This document shows, piece after piece, positions 14,237-14,416 of a stretch of DNA of 14,416 bases (the first letter of the stretch is position 1; every line of letters begins with the position of its first letter). The stretch is from the NCBI GenBank assembly GCA_051155755.1, contig DAXETY010000145.1, forward strand, positions 1 to 14,416. The letters are read 5' to 3'. This DNA is from DAXETY01 sp051155755. GTDB taxonomy: Bacteria; Desulfobacterota; Desulfobacteria; Desulfobacterales; SG8-13. Made by a program: the position numbers and the translations under genes. The notes under the pieces were generated by a model, which was not told the DNA's origin, made no database searches, and worked only from the letters and a program-made list of their open reading frames with translations.

Positions 14237-14416
14237 TTGAAGCTGTCCACCCGCAGCCGCTACGGAACCCGCTTGATGCTGGACATGGCTCTGCGATATG
14301 GCCAGGGGCCGATTCAACTTCGCGAGATTTCCAAACGGCAGAAAATCTCGATCAAGTACCTGGAACAAATTGTCCGACCCCTCAAAAAGGCCGGCTATGT
14401 CGTCAGTGCCCGGGGA
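14237..14416 (+). CDS. Rrf2-family transcriptional regulator, N-terminal part (runs off the window)
   Basis: Sixty residues are visible, beginning KLSTRSRYGTRLMLDMAL, the typical N-terminus of Rrf2 regulators (IscR, NsrR, CymR, RirA). The winged-helix recognition part follows (ISKRQKISIKYLEQIVRPLKKAGYVVSARG, residues 31-60). Rrf2 proteins are dimeric repressors or activators that often sense iron-sulfur status, nitric oxide or cysteine supply. The cysteines that would hold an Fe-S cluster lie beyond residue 60 and are not visible, so the subtype cannot be decided. The start is TTG at 14237, since GGAGG lies 6 bases upstream (14226-14230) and the protein begins exactly where the family does. 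Downstream genes, usually Fe-S assembly or cysteine synthesis in related loci, are outside the window. Confidence 0.88.
   Translation, partial: MKLSTRSRYGTRLMLDMALRYGQGPIQLREISKRQKISIKYLEQIVRPLKKAGYVVSARG

Overview
The window looks like chromosomal DNA of a moderately GC-rich, Gram-negative anaerobe, most plausibly a Desulfobacterota (sulfate-reducer-like) bacterium. This is inferred from the gene content: a MaeB-type malic enzyme, a DUF4388 plus DUF1566 membrane protein, a ribbon-helix-helix/PilZ fusion, a DUF1786 protein and an Rrf2 regulator. No rRNA or other phylogenetic marker is present. I see no CRISPR array, tRNA, insertion sequence or phage module, so this is mostly housekeeping or lineage-specific DNA.

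Left part (1-2471). A MaeB-type malic enzyme gene runs leftwards and loses most of its phosphotransacetylase-like domain at the window edge. The first 49 bases are a perfect reverse complement of 518-566 inside the same gene, so the visible stop codon lies in a fold-back segment. This looks like a chimeric contig end or a local inversion. Upstream on the same strand is a small zinc-ribbon protein, followed by a 496-base AT-rich divergent region.

Middle-left (2472-6438). Rightward genes encode a 102-residue protein built from exact 23-residue repeats, an acyl-carrier-protein phosphodiesterase (AcpH) behind a good sigma70-like promoter, and an 839-residue exported protein. The last has a gluzincin-like domain whose HExxH is gone, a TolB-like propeller and a C-terminal beta-barrel.

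Middle-right (6439-10798). A leftward RHH-PilZ fusion has a near-consensus promoter placed so close to its start codon that the message should be almost leaderless. It is divergent from an AcuI/YhdH-type acrylyl-CoA reductase with a textbook Shine-Dalgarno and GTG start. Convergent to that gene is an 813-residue single-pass membrane protein with cytoplasmic DUF4388, periplasmic TPR-like repeats and a C-terminal DUF1566 (Lcl) domain.

Right part (10799-14416). A divergent region leads into a probable two-gene operon: a beta-CASP metallo-beta-lactamase nuclease with a lysine-rich insertion, then a DUF1786 ASKHA-like protein. After a 424-base gap with a strong GC hairpin, an Rrf2-family regulator begins at a TTG codon and runs off the window.

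No single defence or biosynthetic system is evident. The most interesting items are the unusual domain architectures (RHH-PilZ; DUF4388-TM-TPR-DUF1566; pseudo-gluzincin/propeller/barrel), the nuclease/DUF1786 pair, and the 49-base inverted repeat that breaks maeB.
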